Assembly (NCBI RefSeq): GCF_051622035.1
Contig: NC_135360.1
Coordinates: 6,820,001-6,884,000 of the forward strand
DNA from: Arctopsyche grandis
Taxonomy: Eukaryota > Arthropoda > Insecta > Trichoptera > Hydropsychidae
Direction: 5' to 3'
Length of the DNA stretch: 64,000 nt
How positions within the stretch are numbered: position 1 is the stretch's first letter; each line of letters starts with the position of its first letter. Of the stretch, positions 27,247 through 38,188 are shown piece after piece. The notes below the pieces were generated by a model, which was not told the origin of the DNA, ran no database searches, and saw nothing but the letters and a program-made list of their open reading frames with translations. The position numbers and the translations under genes are program-made.

Positions 27247-30200
27247 ATGGATGAAATTAAACAACTGGAAATATACGCCATGATCGGCTTCAATGGTAAG
27301 TCTAATTGAATATCATAAGAAAAGATCCCCGCGGGAATAATGACACTCGTGCTAAATTCCAGGCTCGACATACAGCAGTTTAAAATATCATCCGGACGGT
27401 ACACACATTGTATACCCGATGGGTGATAAAATATGCATACAAAATTGGATCACGAAGAAGATGGACTTCTTGACAGGTCACTCGAATCCAATATCGGCAT
27501 TGGACGTGTCTCCAGGGGGGCAGTACGTCGGATCAGGCCAGAGTAACAAAATCGGATTCAAGTCCGTTGTGATACTGTGGGATTTTGAGACGAAGAACAT
27601 TTTGGCCAAGCATGAATACCACATGGTTCATATCACATTATTATTTTATACTTACATATATGTCATAGTATCATCCAATTTCCACAACAATTGTTTCTTC
27701 ATTTGCAAGATTAACTGAATTCGAAATACATATCTACATAGATTCATTTTTCTAAAAGGCATTATTAGAGACCCGTATTTTGGGCATCTATTTTTGTCAA
27801 TTTTAGCATTTTCATTTTGCATTTTAGCGTTTTAGGACATTAAAAATGTTCAATTTAGCATCTATTTTTATGAAGAGTTTAATTTTAAATAATAAAAAAT
27901 TTCGATGAATTTTAATAAAATTTATATACATATATACAATTTAAAGATAACACAACAATTAAAAAATAATATAAAAATTCAAAAATGTTTTGGAATTAAA
28001 ATTACAATGAAAAAAACATGAATATAAAAATACAAAGACAAAAAATATGAATATAAAAATATAATAACAATTAAAATTGATTAAAACTTAACATGGAGCA
28101 TATTTCTACAGATTCTTTTTTGAGATTCGTGCGACGATCGGTAACAATTATATTGTATTTACTAAAATACCTTTCAGCATCCACACTATTAACGGGACAC
28201 CAAATAGATTTTAGAGCGGCACAACCAAACTCTTCATATTTAATTTTTGTTGCCATCAATAATAGCAATGTTTCCGGCGTGGATTCACTTTTTATATTCC
28301 CTATTAATTTTCTAAAAAGTGCTGATATCCTTCCAAACATTGAGCCTGTGTTAATACATTAAACAATGGCAGGTTTCTAAAAAACAAAACTGTTTCTTTA
28401 TCATTAATATTAGATTTTAAACCTGCCACAGATGGATTGAATAGTTTACTCAACGTTCGGAGGAATAGATTTGTCTCATTTCGTCTTGAGTGTGAGTCTA
28501 GTTTTAAAACGCTTTTTTGAGCAGCCTTTTGGATACACAGCTCCAACTGTCGTCTTTTATTTACAGTAGTAGACAAGAGCAGTTGCTTGGTTTCGACAGG
28601 AAAAACACCGTCTATTGTAAACTGCAAGCTCTGTTTTATCCCCTCAATTTCTTCACATAATAAATGGGCAAAGGGATAGGAAGACCCTTCTAAATTGTCT
28701 ATTAATTTTATAAATTTTATGCAAATTTCACTTTTGTTTGTTATTTTAGCATCTATTCGCATATTTTACGAATTTAGCATCTATTCCGAATTTTAGCATC
28801 AATTAATCATTAATAGCAAAGTGCCCAAAATACGGGTCTACTTATATGTCATAGTATCATCCAATTTCCATAACAATTGTTTCTTCATTTGCAAGATTAA
28901 CTGAATTCGAAATACATACATATGTAGATTCATTTTTCTAAAAGACATTATTAACATGTGGAGATCGATACCAATTAAAATTTCTGTATAAAACAAAACT
29001 GCGTCTATGTAATTATTTCATAGATAAAGATGTGTTGTTTTTTTTTTATTTTATTATTTATTTATTGCAAGGTTCGAGTGGAGAGTCTAGTGTTTTCATG
29101 CGATGACTCGTTCATGATATCGATTGGTGGGGAAGATTGCGGAAAGATTTGCGTGTGGGATATCCCATCCAAAACTGCATTATGCACAATGACCGCTGCT
29201 AAGATCATCACCGGAGACGCTCGGACTCTGGCCTCTATGAAGCGGAGACCCAATTGTTTCGTGACAGGGGGAGAAAGTGTGTGTTTCGCTCAGTCTTTTG
29301 AATCACTTACGTGTTGTGTTATGATTTTGATTTAATTTATTTCGTATGTTCAGATAATCTTCGTGTTTGGAGTGTGAATAAGGCTACAAAGGGCGTCGCC
29401 GTGAACGATGTGTCCATGGGAAAGTTGAAGAGATATATCGTTTGTGTGGCCCTGAACAAAAACGACGATTATGGCTACTGTGGAACGACGTAATTATAAT
29501 AAGAGAGACGTGCGAAGGGTGTTCACTTTATAAATATATACATATATGTACAATAGCAGATATACTTGACATTGTCCAGAGTCAAAAGTTGAAAAAAAAA
29601 AAAAAAAACTGAATTTTTTAAGAAAACTTTGCTTTCTACAGCTTAAGTTTAGAATACTATGAAATGTAATAGTATATATGTTACAGTGAATCTGTGTTCC
29701 ACAGTGAACTTACATATACTTTCACCAAAAAAAAAGCATATTACACAAATCAGGACATTGGAATAGCACCATGGAAGTAGAATGCATAGAATTGTCATTG
29801 TTAACAAAAGTATCGTCTAAAAGCGAGCCATCGAAGAGAGACGGAAAGTCAGAAGAGAGACAAGAGAGAGAGAGAGAGAGAGAGACGAAGTTTAGCAAAC
29901 AATGAACAAACTCTGCCGCACAGAGTTTTTGTAGCAACATTTTTAGAGGCTGAGAGCGATTCTATGCATTCTACTTCTATAAATAGCACCAATTGAAAGG
30001 CAGGACTAAGGACTGTTCAATTTATCAATAATGGAGCATTTCATTCAGAAATCAAATGAAGCTGTATTTGGATAAACTAAAAAAAAAGTTTAACATTATC
30101 GAATTTTACTTCTGGTGTAATTAAACATTTATATACTGAAGAAGTTATCGGAAAACTTTTATTGGAGGTAGAAGAAGGGGACACAACGTTGATATAAGTA

Positions 30201-33200
30201 TCCAAAGTAAATATAAAGTACATATTCTGAATATAATTCCCTAAAATGTCAGTGAAAGTATACTTTCACAGCTAGTATGAAATCATTGTAACATGTGTAC
30301 ATATTAAATTTGGTGATTCTAAATTGAAAACTGTATATTTGCATAGTGGAGAAACAAACAAACATTAATCTTTAAAAAAAATAATACCAAATAAATTTGT
30401 TTGAAGGATGCCTAATATATCTGCTAGTTCCTAAAGTCAAATTGGATAACGATATTATGAAAGACTATAAAAACTTACTATTGCATATTTGAACTAATGT
30501 GTTCTAATGGTGATGTTGTTTAATTTTTTTACCATACAAATAGGTCAGGCGATATAATAAAAATAAAGTTTGATCTCTCGAGTGAATCGAACGATATCAG
30601 AGCTTCGATGTCCGGTTGTCTGGCAAAGTGTGGCATTTGGAGAAAAAATTGTCCACGACCCGAGACTGTATTCTACAGCGCCGGTATATTTTGATTCATT
30701 TCCACGTTTATAATAATTATATTTGAATTGTAATACGATTTATATCGATCAGGCGTTGCTTGCATTGCTATATTGGATGATGAAACGTTAATCGTCGCAG
30801 CCGGCGATGGTACTGTCGAGCATCTCGAAGAGATGAAGTGGACTAAACCGCTGCCGAAGAGCAAAGTGTACACGCCAGTGACTCCACATTTTAAATCTGT
30901 AGGTTTAGAATGATAATTATATACATAATTTTGCTTTTATATACATATACATATATGTAATTTATAATTAATTTTAATATTGTTTTTGTTGCTATTATAT
31001 ATACTTATTATATATGTAGATTAGGATGAAAAGGCTCAACGGATCGGTGACGTCTCTGCAAATCATGAAAAACGACGATCGCAAAAAGGATAATACGTTC
31101 TTGGTCGGCATGAAGTCTTGCGAAATATATCTGGTGAACTTAAAAACGTTTCAAGTCACTCTAGTAGTCACCTGCCACACATCGACGGTCCACGATATAG
31201 CGTTTCCTCAGTAAGACATTTTTTGATTAAGACAGTTTGAATCACTTTGAATGCAATTTGACATAATTTTATCTTTCAATCTGCCTAAACAAAAGTTTCC
31301 GTACGATAGTTTAGTGTGTTTGTTTATTCTCCCTTTTCAATATACAGTATATGAGCCGTTATATTTTGATTTTTAAATGCTTTTTATTATTACTAAATTA
31401 TGTTCACAATACATCTTATATCTATTTTAATAGCTACTGATCTACTGATCATTTTCTATTTTACAATTTTAAATTAATTTTGTTAGTAATCATAGTATTA
31501 TATTATTATAATGTTAATATGTACAGCGTAATAGGAAAAAGAGCTCAAAAACCTATTTACAATTTATTCTTAAAATATATTTTCACTTGAAATATAATTT
31601 CACTGTGACATATACATACATATGTAGATAAATTATTTTATCAATAATATCGAAAAGATGTTTTAGTACGCGGGACAGATGTGCTGACCGTGTCCCGGTC
31701 TAAGAAAACACCGTTTGTGTTTCTAAGAAAATCGTTTATTTTTGTTCAATCGTTACAATGGTTATTGTATGTACGAAGAGGTTGGGCTTCGGAGAAGTGA
31801 TCTGGTTGAACTCCAGAGGTTCACTCTGGCGTCTGGAGCTGCTGCGTCGCTTTATATACGTTTTGGCTTGTAGCGTGCCGTGTGCAGACGCTTTGTCTTC
31901 GTTTCCAGGACACGTGTGTTAGAGACACGTGTTGACCTATTTTCTTTATAGCTGTGGGGTCAGCGTGCCACGCGTAAATGACTTTTCAGACATGTGTCGC
32001 GGTTGCCTGATGACACCACTGTTGGGCTTCGTTCGTTTTACGATCGAGCGATGAACTCTTTCTTCTGGAATGGTCGAAGGGGTCGTTGCTCTTGAGCTAT
32101 GCATGTTTGTACAGGATCGATGATGAGATCACTGGTTTTGATTCGTAATAGAACTAGTTGTGTTAGATTCCTACGATGTTTTTAACTTTTCTGATTAAAT
32201 TATTCAATGATGAAAAAAATTTATTTTTCCAGTATGGAATATTTAAACAGTATATACAATAAAATAGTCAATTTAAACCGATTTTTTTTTTTTAATATTA
32301 TAAGTATAATAATTTGATAATCTTTAGCGGTATATCAGAAGTCTTCGCTACTGCCGGAGTCGGTGACATCCGAGTCTGGTGTTTAAAGACGTGTCAAGAG
32401 TTGCTACGGATCCAGGTCGCCAACTTCGCATGCTCGAGCGTTCTGTTCACGCACAACGGTAAAGCCATCGTTTCAGGTTGGGACGACGGATGTATCAGAG
32501 CATTTACTCCGCTCACTGGACAGTTGATGTATTGCATACTGAACACCCACAACAAAGGAACGACAGCCCTTGCAATAACATCCGATGGGAGGACCTTAAT
32601 ATCCGGAGGCTACGAAGGACAGGTGATTGTATAGTCTGATAGTTGGTATAGTCACGAAGCCGATGAATTTATTCAACGGTGTTGAATGTGTGAATGTTCC
32701 AGGTGAGAGTTTGGCACATTGAAGCCGACAAACAATCGCTGAAGGCCGTTCTGAAGGAGCACAAATGCCCCGTGTCGGCGATTCAAGTCAACAATATCAA
32801 CACGGAAGCGGTCAGTGCCGGAGCTGACGGGTCATGTATAATTTGGGATATAATGTAGGCAAATTGTGTGTGCGTGTGTGTTGTATATATGTACATATGT
32901 GTTGCCATTTTGTGGTTTTGTATTGATTTTTATGGATTTTAGAAAACTTTGTCGACGGCAGATTATGTTTTCCAATACATTGTTCAGAGGAGTTTGCTAT
33001 GAACCGACCGGATGTCAGATTATAACGGTGGGCACTGATCGAAGAGTCGCCTATTGGCAGACCAGCAGTGGTGTATTGTTGAGAGAGGTGATTTGATTTA
33101 CGTTATTAGTAGGTTTGTATTTATTAGTGCAATAAAATATGGCAAAACGAATATTGTCGGGTCTAAGGTATCTGGATCAGGTTTTAGCTTCTTCCATATA

Positions 33201-35824
33201 TGTACATATATTCCATTGCTTGAGAATTGAGAGAGTATAGAGAAGGTTTCTCAGATATACATATATGATAGTTTACGGTCGCTATCCTAGTGCCTAACTG
33301 CTGAGAGCAATAGGTTATAATTCCCTTACAATAACAACGTAGAGTTTAGTTGAGGTAGCATGTCTTTAATTTACTGGTTGGTTTGGTGAGCAAGTCCTGT
33401 AGGATTGAGCTTCAATGTTCCCAGCTAGCTCAGGTACATTAGATGCCGCAGTTTGTTCTTTTCTCCCGTGGCACGTACCAATGGCTTTGATGGCTTCGTC
33501 ACCTGTTGCAAGGGATATCAAGCTCATCAATCAGATTTCTGTTAATTTGGATTTGTCAAATCTAAGATATGCTGGTCTGGTTGAGGGACTGTTTAACGAT
33601 AACACTTATGTATGTACAAGGATGTTTCGATCGGTAGAACGCTATGTTTAAACTCAATGGTTTAAAATGTTTTAAGGTCATTAAATATAATACTTTTTAT
33701 GTGATTTAATTATTGAGATTGTTGTGTATACAATTCTCATATCTAAATATCTAAAAATTGTTATATCTAAAAATCCTTGCCCTTACTCTTTTTTTGTAGC
33801 GTTTATTCCGTATTGTGTTTAACCCTTTGCCCGCGGCAATAAATATAGCGAACAAGCCCTGTACGCGGCACCTTTTTCGCGAATTTTGCAATCGAGTTTT
33901 CGACCTTAAATACAGATTTTAATATTTACTCAAGTAACCAGATATGTTAATTAGCACATAAAGTATTATTTTAAACAATAAAATCATTCTTCATAATTGT
34001 ATGATGACGGAACGTCACATAAACGAGGTTTCAGTATGGTTCCACAAAAAACTAATTTTTGGCTGCATTCAACTCAATAATATATTCAATCAATTTTGAA
34101 CCTTAAAACAGTTGAAATAGGCGCATATAAGCCTCAAAATCCCGTGCAAAGTTCAGTAATTCTATGGAACACAGCCGCACTACAGACTTGTTACCCAAAG
34201 CTTCCATAGTAGACGGCCGCGGGCAAACGGTTAACAATCTTTTCCATTTTGCTGAAAGTTCATATAAAAATTAGGTATAATGTCTTGGGTAGTTGATAAA
34301 TAAAACCATACTGAATTAAAATATTTTAAATGTCTTTTAATACAAATATTACAGTTGGAAGCGTCAAATAATGGCGCTGTGAACGCTCTCCATATAAACA
34401 GTTCCGGAGAGTCTTTCGTGACCGGTGGAAATGATCAGATACTTAAAGTAAACATAAAATTATATATAAAATACGCAATATATACATGTTATTGAAATTA
34501 ATTCAATAAAAATAAACGTTTAGCTTTGGAAATATCACGAAGGCATATACACGCATATTGGAATCGGGCATTCGGGAGTTATATCGACGGCGAGCTTCTC
34601 TTACGACGGCAAGTATATCGTGAGCGCGAGCAGATCTGGCGACATCTTCGTGTGGAGGTGTCCTTCCGTGAGTGTAGCGTGGTTATATATATATATATAT
34701 ATTCAATTCTGATTTCATTGTCGTCGTATCGCTGATTTAAGTTTAACGGACAGGAGCATTCGTGCGTCATCAGCGTTCCGAACTCGGCGAAGAGTAAGAG
34801 AGAGTCGCCGAGGATACCGTTGAAGTTCAGTCCGCACAAGGAGGAGAATATATCGACGATAAACACGGCCCGAAGCAGCGTTATCGCCAACTGTCCGTGT
34901 ACTTGTAAAGAGAAATCGCTCGATAAATCTAAACCAGGTAACTTTGCCGCTATTTCAGTATGTTGATAACAGTCCTATCTTTATGGGCACGGTTTAATGT
35001 TCAATCAAGGAGTTTTGTAGTCTATGGTTTATGAGTGGGTCATTTAGTATAGCTGTGTATGTATATTGAATCTGGTGAGCACCTCTATTTGAAATGCCAG
35101 TGGTGCTCGCAGCATATAAGATGCTACGTTCTGCAATTGATTTGCCGACTGTCAGATCAATTCAGTGAATTCCATTAACAATGCTCAATCAATACAATGT
35201 TTAGAGTCGTCATTTAAGGACTTTTGTTTAATTCAATGCTCGGATTGTAAAATAAAACAAAAAACTCTTTTCTAATGTGACAACGTTTTGAAATTGATGC
35301 GGTGCAAACGATCGACAAGCGCCAGACAGACTGAAGCACAGATTAACGACACGTGTATCTTATGCGTGCGCACTGCTCGCACATACACTAAGCGAAATCT
35401 CCCCGAAGTCCCGACATACCTACTCTGTATACGTTCTGTGCTTCTGATACTTTAGTTCGGAATTTTGCCTTATTAAACTCGCCAGAAAGATCCAACTCAA
35501 TTTTAATAATTGCATCTGTGCACATCGAAAGGTTACTCGTCATCTGATGTGCAATCTATCATTCGTGAAGTCGAGAATTAAGTTTAAAGCAGCAATCCAG
35601 TTAATCTGTGGTTCAGTCTGTCTGGCGCTTGTCGATCGTTTGCACCAAACCCTTTTGAAATATGTGTTTGCTAGTTTTGTATTTATACAAAGTTCTATAT
35701 ACATGTATCTATGTATGTGATTTTAGCTATTTCAGGAAGCGTATGCACATCATGCGAAAGTAAAAGCAAAAAATGTTCAACACCGACGACCATGTGTACA
35801 CCTCCGATATCGGCAAAGGATTAA
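27247..35824 (+). CDS. CFAP52: CFAP52/WDR16, WD40 protein of motile cilia
   Basis: Fourteen exons with consistent phases: 27247-27295, 27363-27625, 29072-29276, 29354-29489, 30544-30683, 30753-30898, 31020-31210, 32328-32622, 32703-32854, 32943-33087, 34355-34447, 34524-34667, 34754-34937, 35736-35824. They total 743 residues. The opening EIKQLEIYAMIGFNG matches the CFAP52 family start. WD40 blades follow in order, for example SGWDDGCIRAFTPLTGQLMY and GTDRRVAYWQ. Family members are axonemal proteins of the inner junction of doublet microtubules, so in an insect expect expression in sperm and sensory cilia. The protein exceeds the 620-residue human form by a C-terminal tail of about 80 residues (last two exons) rich in Lys, Ser and Cys (NCPCTCKEKS, CTSCESKSKKCS). 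Introns contain a hAT copy, an LTR and three MITEs. The donor of exon 2 (GTTCAT) is weak. Confidence 0.95.
27766..28840 (-). mobile_element. hAT non-autonomous element, copy 1
   Basis: Left end TAGAGACCCGTATTTTGGGC; right end GCCCAAAATACGGGTCT. The minus strand codes pieces of a hAT transposase, mainly the C-terminal dimerisation region (WCPVNSVDAERYFSKYN, residues of the hATC domain). The front of the gene is deleted. It lies in CFAP52 intron 2 and is a close relative of 56399-57468. Its flanks are an unusual duplication of about 115 bp. Confidence 0.88.
28071..28762 (-). pseudogene. hAT transposase C-terminal remnant (copy 1)
   Basis: Two adjacent minus-strand reading frames (28762-28304 and 28340-28071) cover the region from LHK-type helices to the hATC dimerisation motif. 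The catalytic N-terminal two thirds are absent and the frame changes between the parts. Non-functional. Confidence 0.8.
29771..29982. mobile_element. MITE with 8-bp target duplication
   Basis: Inverted ends share AGAAGTAGAATGCATAGAAT. A perfect 8-bp duplication ATAGCACC flanks it (29763-29770 and 29983-29990), which suggests a hAT-type transposase. The interior includes a GA run. Located in CFAP52 intron 4. Confidence 0.8.
31666..32174 (-). repeat. Solo LTR-like element in CFAP52 intron 7
   Basis: Minus strand starts GTAGGAATCTAAC, has CGTATATAAAGC near 31850 and AAAAATAAACG near 31735, and ends CCCGCGTAC. GATGTTTTA (31657-31665) and GATGTTTTT (32175-32183) flank it. The opening resembles the LTR at 25678-26329, but the bodies differ. 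Exact edges uncertain. Confidence 0.55.
33823..34230. mobile_element. piggyBac-type MITE in CFAP52 intron 10
   Basis: TTAA flanks (33819-33822 and 34231-34234) with inverted ends CCCTTTGCCCGCGGC and, reversed, CCGTTTGCCCGCGGC. 408 bp, non-coding. Confidence 0.85.
35301..35646. mobile_element. Foldback element with GGTGCA ends, copy 1
   Basis: Starts GGTGCAAACGATCGACAAGC and ends with its complement. The interior shares CATCTGTGCACATCGAAAGG and neighbouring sequence with the element at 47474-47855. Lies in the last CFAP52 intron. No target duplication is evident. Confidence 0.8.
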
Positions 35825-35972
35825 AATGTTAAATGTTAACAGAAGATTAATTTTTCACTTTTTAATGTTTCGATGGTTTATATGTATATTTAATAAATTA
35901 AATTTGGAAATTTTATTTTGTTTTATTATATTTTGAAAATATTCTATATGTACATAGGTTCTATCTGGCTTA

Positions 35973-36056
35973 GCCGCTTAGACGCCCAGCCGACGCGCTG
36001 AGCGTAAAATAGATACGGCTGTTTGCGCCTTAAGGCGCTTTGGGCAGCTAAGCGGT
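35973..36056. mobile_element. 84-bp TA-flanked mini-MITE, copy 1
   Basis: Ends GCCGCTTAG and CTAAGCGGT, flanked by TA on both sides. It contains the palindrome GCGCCTTAAGGCGC. Nearly identical, in reverse, to 62772-62855. It lies just downstream of the CFAP52 stop. Confidence 0.8.
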
Positions 36057-36370
36057 TAAGTAATTATTTTCGAAAACACATTTAAAACTTCTTGAAAAAA
36101 TTGATTTTGTGCTAAATTAAACGTGCCCTGAATAGTCTGTGCGCTGATAGGTCGGCGCTAAGTTGTCAGGCTACCATTTTTTTTATTAATTCTAAAGAAT
36201 CTAAAAGAATGAATATTTCACGACAGCCAATCAGAAACGAGTTTGACGACAGCCAATCACAAATGAATTTGACGACAGCCAACCAGGAACGAATTCACAC
36301 ACACACACACAACGGTCTTTGTTTTATGATGATGCTTTAAATCTACATACATACATATAATATATTGATA

Positions 36371-36583
36371 GGTAAATGGATTATTTCGCACATTGCGATC
36401 GTGTGCACGACAATCGTTGCCACGAATATCGCGAATATGGAATATCTGACACTCAAGTTCTCGTTAGTATGATAGTTCACGTGAATAACTCTCGATGTGT
36501 GGAATTTTCGGGTGCAACATGTTCCGTGATCGAGATTTTAGTGACGTGTGCGAGATCGCTTTGTGTGGAATAATCACCGAACC
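36371..36583. mobile_element. Element with GGTAAATGG/CACCGAACC ends
   Basis: Terminal motifs GGTAAATGGATTATT and AATAATCACCGAACC match the foldback family, but the interior is different. Perfect 9-bp target duplication ATATTGATA (36362-36370 and 36584-36592). Confidence 0.8.
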
Positions 36584-36599
36584 ATATTGATAATATTGA

Positions 36600-37007
36600 A
36601 ATGTCTTAAGTATGGTTTATATATAGATAATGTTTCACTTGAATCGTACAACCCGATGCATTTAAAATTAAAAGTTTAATTTCAATAAATTATAAAAGTT
36701 TTTTCAGTTTCAATTATAACAAATTAAACAATCATTATGTATAAAAAAAAATTATTTCGGAATGTTGAGTTTAAATTGTGACAAGTTAAAGATTCTCAGT
36801 AGAGATTTACAAAATCAATATATAAATAAATCAAAAAATCATACATATGTGACGATGTTGTACCTATTGCTATGAATTCTCGTATAATACGCATATATTT
36901 CCGTTGGCAATTATTATAAAATATGTATTATAGTTAAAATTATAGTCGAAATGTACATAATATGTGCGGCATAATTTAGTATACGTATGTATTGATTTAA
37001 AGCAGTT
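36600..37007. other. ATG12 3' UTR and spacer
   Basis: AT-rich, no coding stretch. Probably contains the 3' UTR of the minus-strand ATG12 gene. Confidence 0.4.
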
Positions 37008-37557
37008 TCATCCCCACGCTTGACTCTTGCAATAGTGAAGAATTAATTTCCCGTCGGTTCCGAAGCACTCGTACAGATTCCTCACGATCTGATCCGGAGA
37101 TGGTGCAAACGTTTGATTCACGTATAAAAACTGAAATTTAAAAATTTGCACATGAGTACAATGACTTTGAATAAATGATCACATTGAACAAAATTAATGT
37201 GAGATTAACCAATTTTTCGTTAGCGTCTAGTTTCAAATATTTCTTGACGAATTCCATTATCCATCCGATGGGTTTCTCGGCGTCAACGGCCCATTTTTTC
37301 TTCTTCATTATTGGGGCATTTCCAGTCGCCTTCAGCAGTATATCAACTGAAATTCGTTTTTGTTAATATACATATAGCAAATTTGAAATGATTAAATGTG
37401 TGGAGAGTTGTATACTTTTAAGTTTATCAGTCTTGACTACGGTTCCACCGTTGGAATCAGATCTAGGTGTGTCCTGGTTGGAATCCAAGGACATGAGACC
37501 GACGCCAAGCGATACGTCTGCAGGTAAACTCTCATCGGCTGGATTATCTTCACTCAT
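37008..37557 (-). CDS. ATG12: ATG12, ubiquitin-like autophagy protein
   Basis: Three exons, 37416-37557, 37210-37346 and 37008-37130, with matching phases, give 133 residues. After a low-complexity N-terminus (about 47 residues) the ubiquitin-like fold begins at [20 protein letters not shown]. Next come [27 protein letters not shown] and the very conserved end [16 protein letters not shown]. The C-terminal glycine is the one that ATG7 and ATG10 join to ATG5; the ATG12-ATG5 conjugate then promotes ATG8 lipidation on the phagophore. The length and all conserved blocks are normal for the family. Confidence 0.97.
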
Positions 37558-37894
37558 TTTGTACGGTTTGAGACGTGCTGCGTATAAACTTGGTTAACGC
37601 TTACTTTCGATTTATGTCTATCGACGACCGAACTGTCAAATTTGACAGAAAACTCGGAGGTTATTTAGCGATAATAGACTGAAACACAGGCATATAATAA
37701 AAAAAATTATTTTCTTTTTTTATACGAAATTCAAGTAGCCAAAGATCCAGTAAGCGTGGCCAACAACTATTATGTTTTTCCTAATATATATATATAGCTT
37801 TTATTGAAGAGCAGGTCTATATTTTTAAAACTTGCTTTTTTAAGTTTGTCTTTCATTGCCCTTTTTATTTCTTTGGATAGGCCATGTTTTGTGG

Positions 37895-38032
37895 GGTAAA
37901 CGGATTATTCCGCAAAAAGCAATCTCGCGGAAGTTAATTGATGAAGTTTTTCGGTGCCAGATGTTGCGTGATCGAAATTTTAGTGACTTTGCTTTTTTAC
38001 ATACTTCCTTTATGTGGAATAATCACCGAACC
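37895..38032. mobile_element. Short element with GGTAAACGG/CACCGAACC ends
   Basis: 138 bp. Ends GGTAAACGGATTATTCCGC and GGAATAATCACCGAACC. Flanked by GTTTTGTGG (37886-37894) and ATTTTGTGG (38033-38041), an 8-9 bp target duplication. Confidence 0.8.
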
Positions 38033-38188
38033 ATTTTGTGGTCTTATTTTGAGATTAATAGTAGAATAATATTGCTCTGTAACAGGGGCGCGCCTAATAT
38101 ATGTACAAATTCACCCAGGTGGCCGAAATAAATGAGAGTCGAAATTATATTCCTTAAAAAATACGAAAGAAGACATCATACTTTTTAA

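Noticed and set aside
33415-33651. 78-residue open frame in a CFAP52 intron
   Set aside because: No recognisable domain, and the flanking exons splice cleanly across it.
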